From an uncultured Pseudorhodoferax sp. (GTDB lineage: Bacteria > Pseudomonadota > Gammaproteobacteria > Burkholderiales > Burkholderiaceae): a DNA stretch of 8,448 nt. Below the pieces are notes generated by a model, which was not told the DNA's origin, ran no database searches, and worked only from the letters and a program-made list of their open reading frames with translations. Positions 8,142 to 8,448 of the stretch are shown here, one piece after another. The stretch covers positions 1 to 8,448 of the forward strand of contig CAJYRH010000378.1 of NCBI GenBank assembly GCA_913776795.1. Direction: 5' to 3'. The position numbers and the translations under genes were made by a program. Numbering within the stretch: position 1 is the first letter of the stretch; each line of letters begins with the position of its first letter.

Positions 8142-8448
8142 CACGGCTGCACGTTCTGCACCGCGAAGGGGCGCACGCCGTCGGTGGCGACACGCAGCGC
8201 AAGCTGCGGGTTGGCGACCGATCGCAATTCGAGCCACTGCGCACCGATGACGGGCTCAGGCCCCAGCAGCACGCTGGCCTGCGCGGCGACGATGGTGTCG
8301 CGGCTCAGCCAGTGTTCGGGCAGCGTGCCGGGCATCGCGCCTTCGAAGCGGAAGCCACCCTCCAGCGCGCGCCAGCGCACCGGCACGCCGTTGGTGCGCG
8401 ACTGCGCGCGCGCTGCATCGAACAGGGCGGCCAGGCGCTGGGCCTCGC
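8141..8448 (-). CDS. gspH: Type II secretion minor pseudopilin GspH, C-terminal part only
   Basis: GspH is the minor pseudopilin linking the GspG fibre to the tip complex. Only the last 101 residues and the stop are in the window; the prepilin leader and N-terminal helix lie beyond the right edge. The visible part begins EAQRLAALFDAARAQSRTNG, the typical end of the long helix, followed by VPVRWRALEGGFRFEG, the conserved Pro-x-x-Trp strand and hairpin of GspH. The rest is short beta strands (IGAQWLELRSV, LALRVATDGVRPFAVQ), matching the globular GspH domain. GTG at 8386 could be mistaken for a start, but the same frame stays open and recognisably GspH-like up to the edge. Position just upstream of gspI supports H rather than G. 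The confidence reflects the partial view. Confidence 0.9.
   Translation of the reverse strand, partial: EAQRLAALFDAARAQSRTNGVPVRWRALEGGFRFEGAMPGTLPEHWLSRDTIVAAQASVLLGPEPVIGAQWLELRSVANPQLALRVATDGVRPFAVQNVQP

Noticed and set aside
8141..8386. GTG at 8386 as the start of a small separate gene
   Set aside because: The same frame is open to the window edge and its upstream residues match the GspH helix, so this is an internal valine of gspH.

Overview
The whole window is one minus-strand stretch of a type II secretion system (T2SS, general secretion pathway) operon. Read in the direction of transcription, from the right edge to the left edge, the genes are gspH (5' part cut by the window), gspI, gspJ, gspK, gspL, gspM, gspN, gspD and gspE (3' part cut by the window). 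No convincing plus-strand gene, RNA gene, mobile element, CRISPR array or terminator was found. The very high G+C content, the strong G/C third-position bias and the style of the proteins (for example GspE beginning [18 protein letters not shown], and gspN lying directly before gspD) suggest a betaproteobacterium of the order Burkholderiales, probably Comamonadaceae. That placement is inferred from recall of families, not from a search.

Layout. Bases 8448-6146 carry the minor pseudopilins GspH, GspI, GspJ and GspK, which form the tip of the periplasmic pseudopilus. Bases 6069-3531 carry the inner-membrane assembly platform proteins GspL and GspM, and GspN. Bases 3526-1127 carry GspD, the outer-membrane secretin. 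Bases 1127-1 carry GspE, the cytoplasmic ATPase. GspE binds the cytoplasmic domain of GspL and powers pseudopilin addition; the pseudopilus then pushes folded exoproteins through the GspD channel. The major pseudopilin GspG, the platform protein GspF, the coupling protein GspC and the prepilin peptidase GspO are not in the window. GspG would be expected just beyond the right edge and GspF possibly beyond the left edge.

The genes are packed extremely tightly: junctions are TGATG (H/I, D/E) or ATGA (J/K, L/M) overlaps, or gaps of 2-4 bases (I/J, M/N, N/D), mostly without a recognisable Shine-Dalgarno sequence, so translational coupling is likely. The single real gap is 76 bases between gspK and gspL. 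It holds a TACAAT box and a small palindrome that could be a weak internal promoter for gspLMNDE. The system itself is a well-known one. The points of secondary interest are a roughly 70-residue Gly/Ser/Asn-rich insertion in the GspD N3 domain, a Pro/Gln-rich GspD C-terminus in place of an obvious pilotin-binding domain, the absence of gspC between gspN and gspD, and the gspK-gspL gap.
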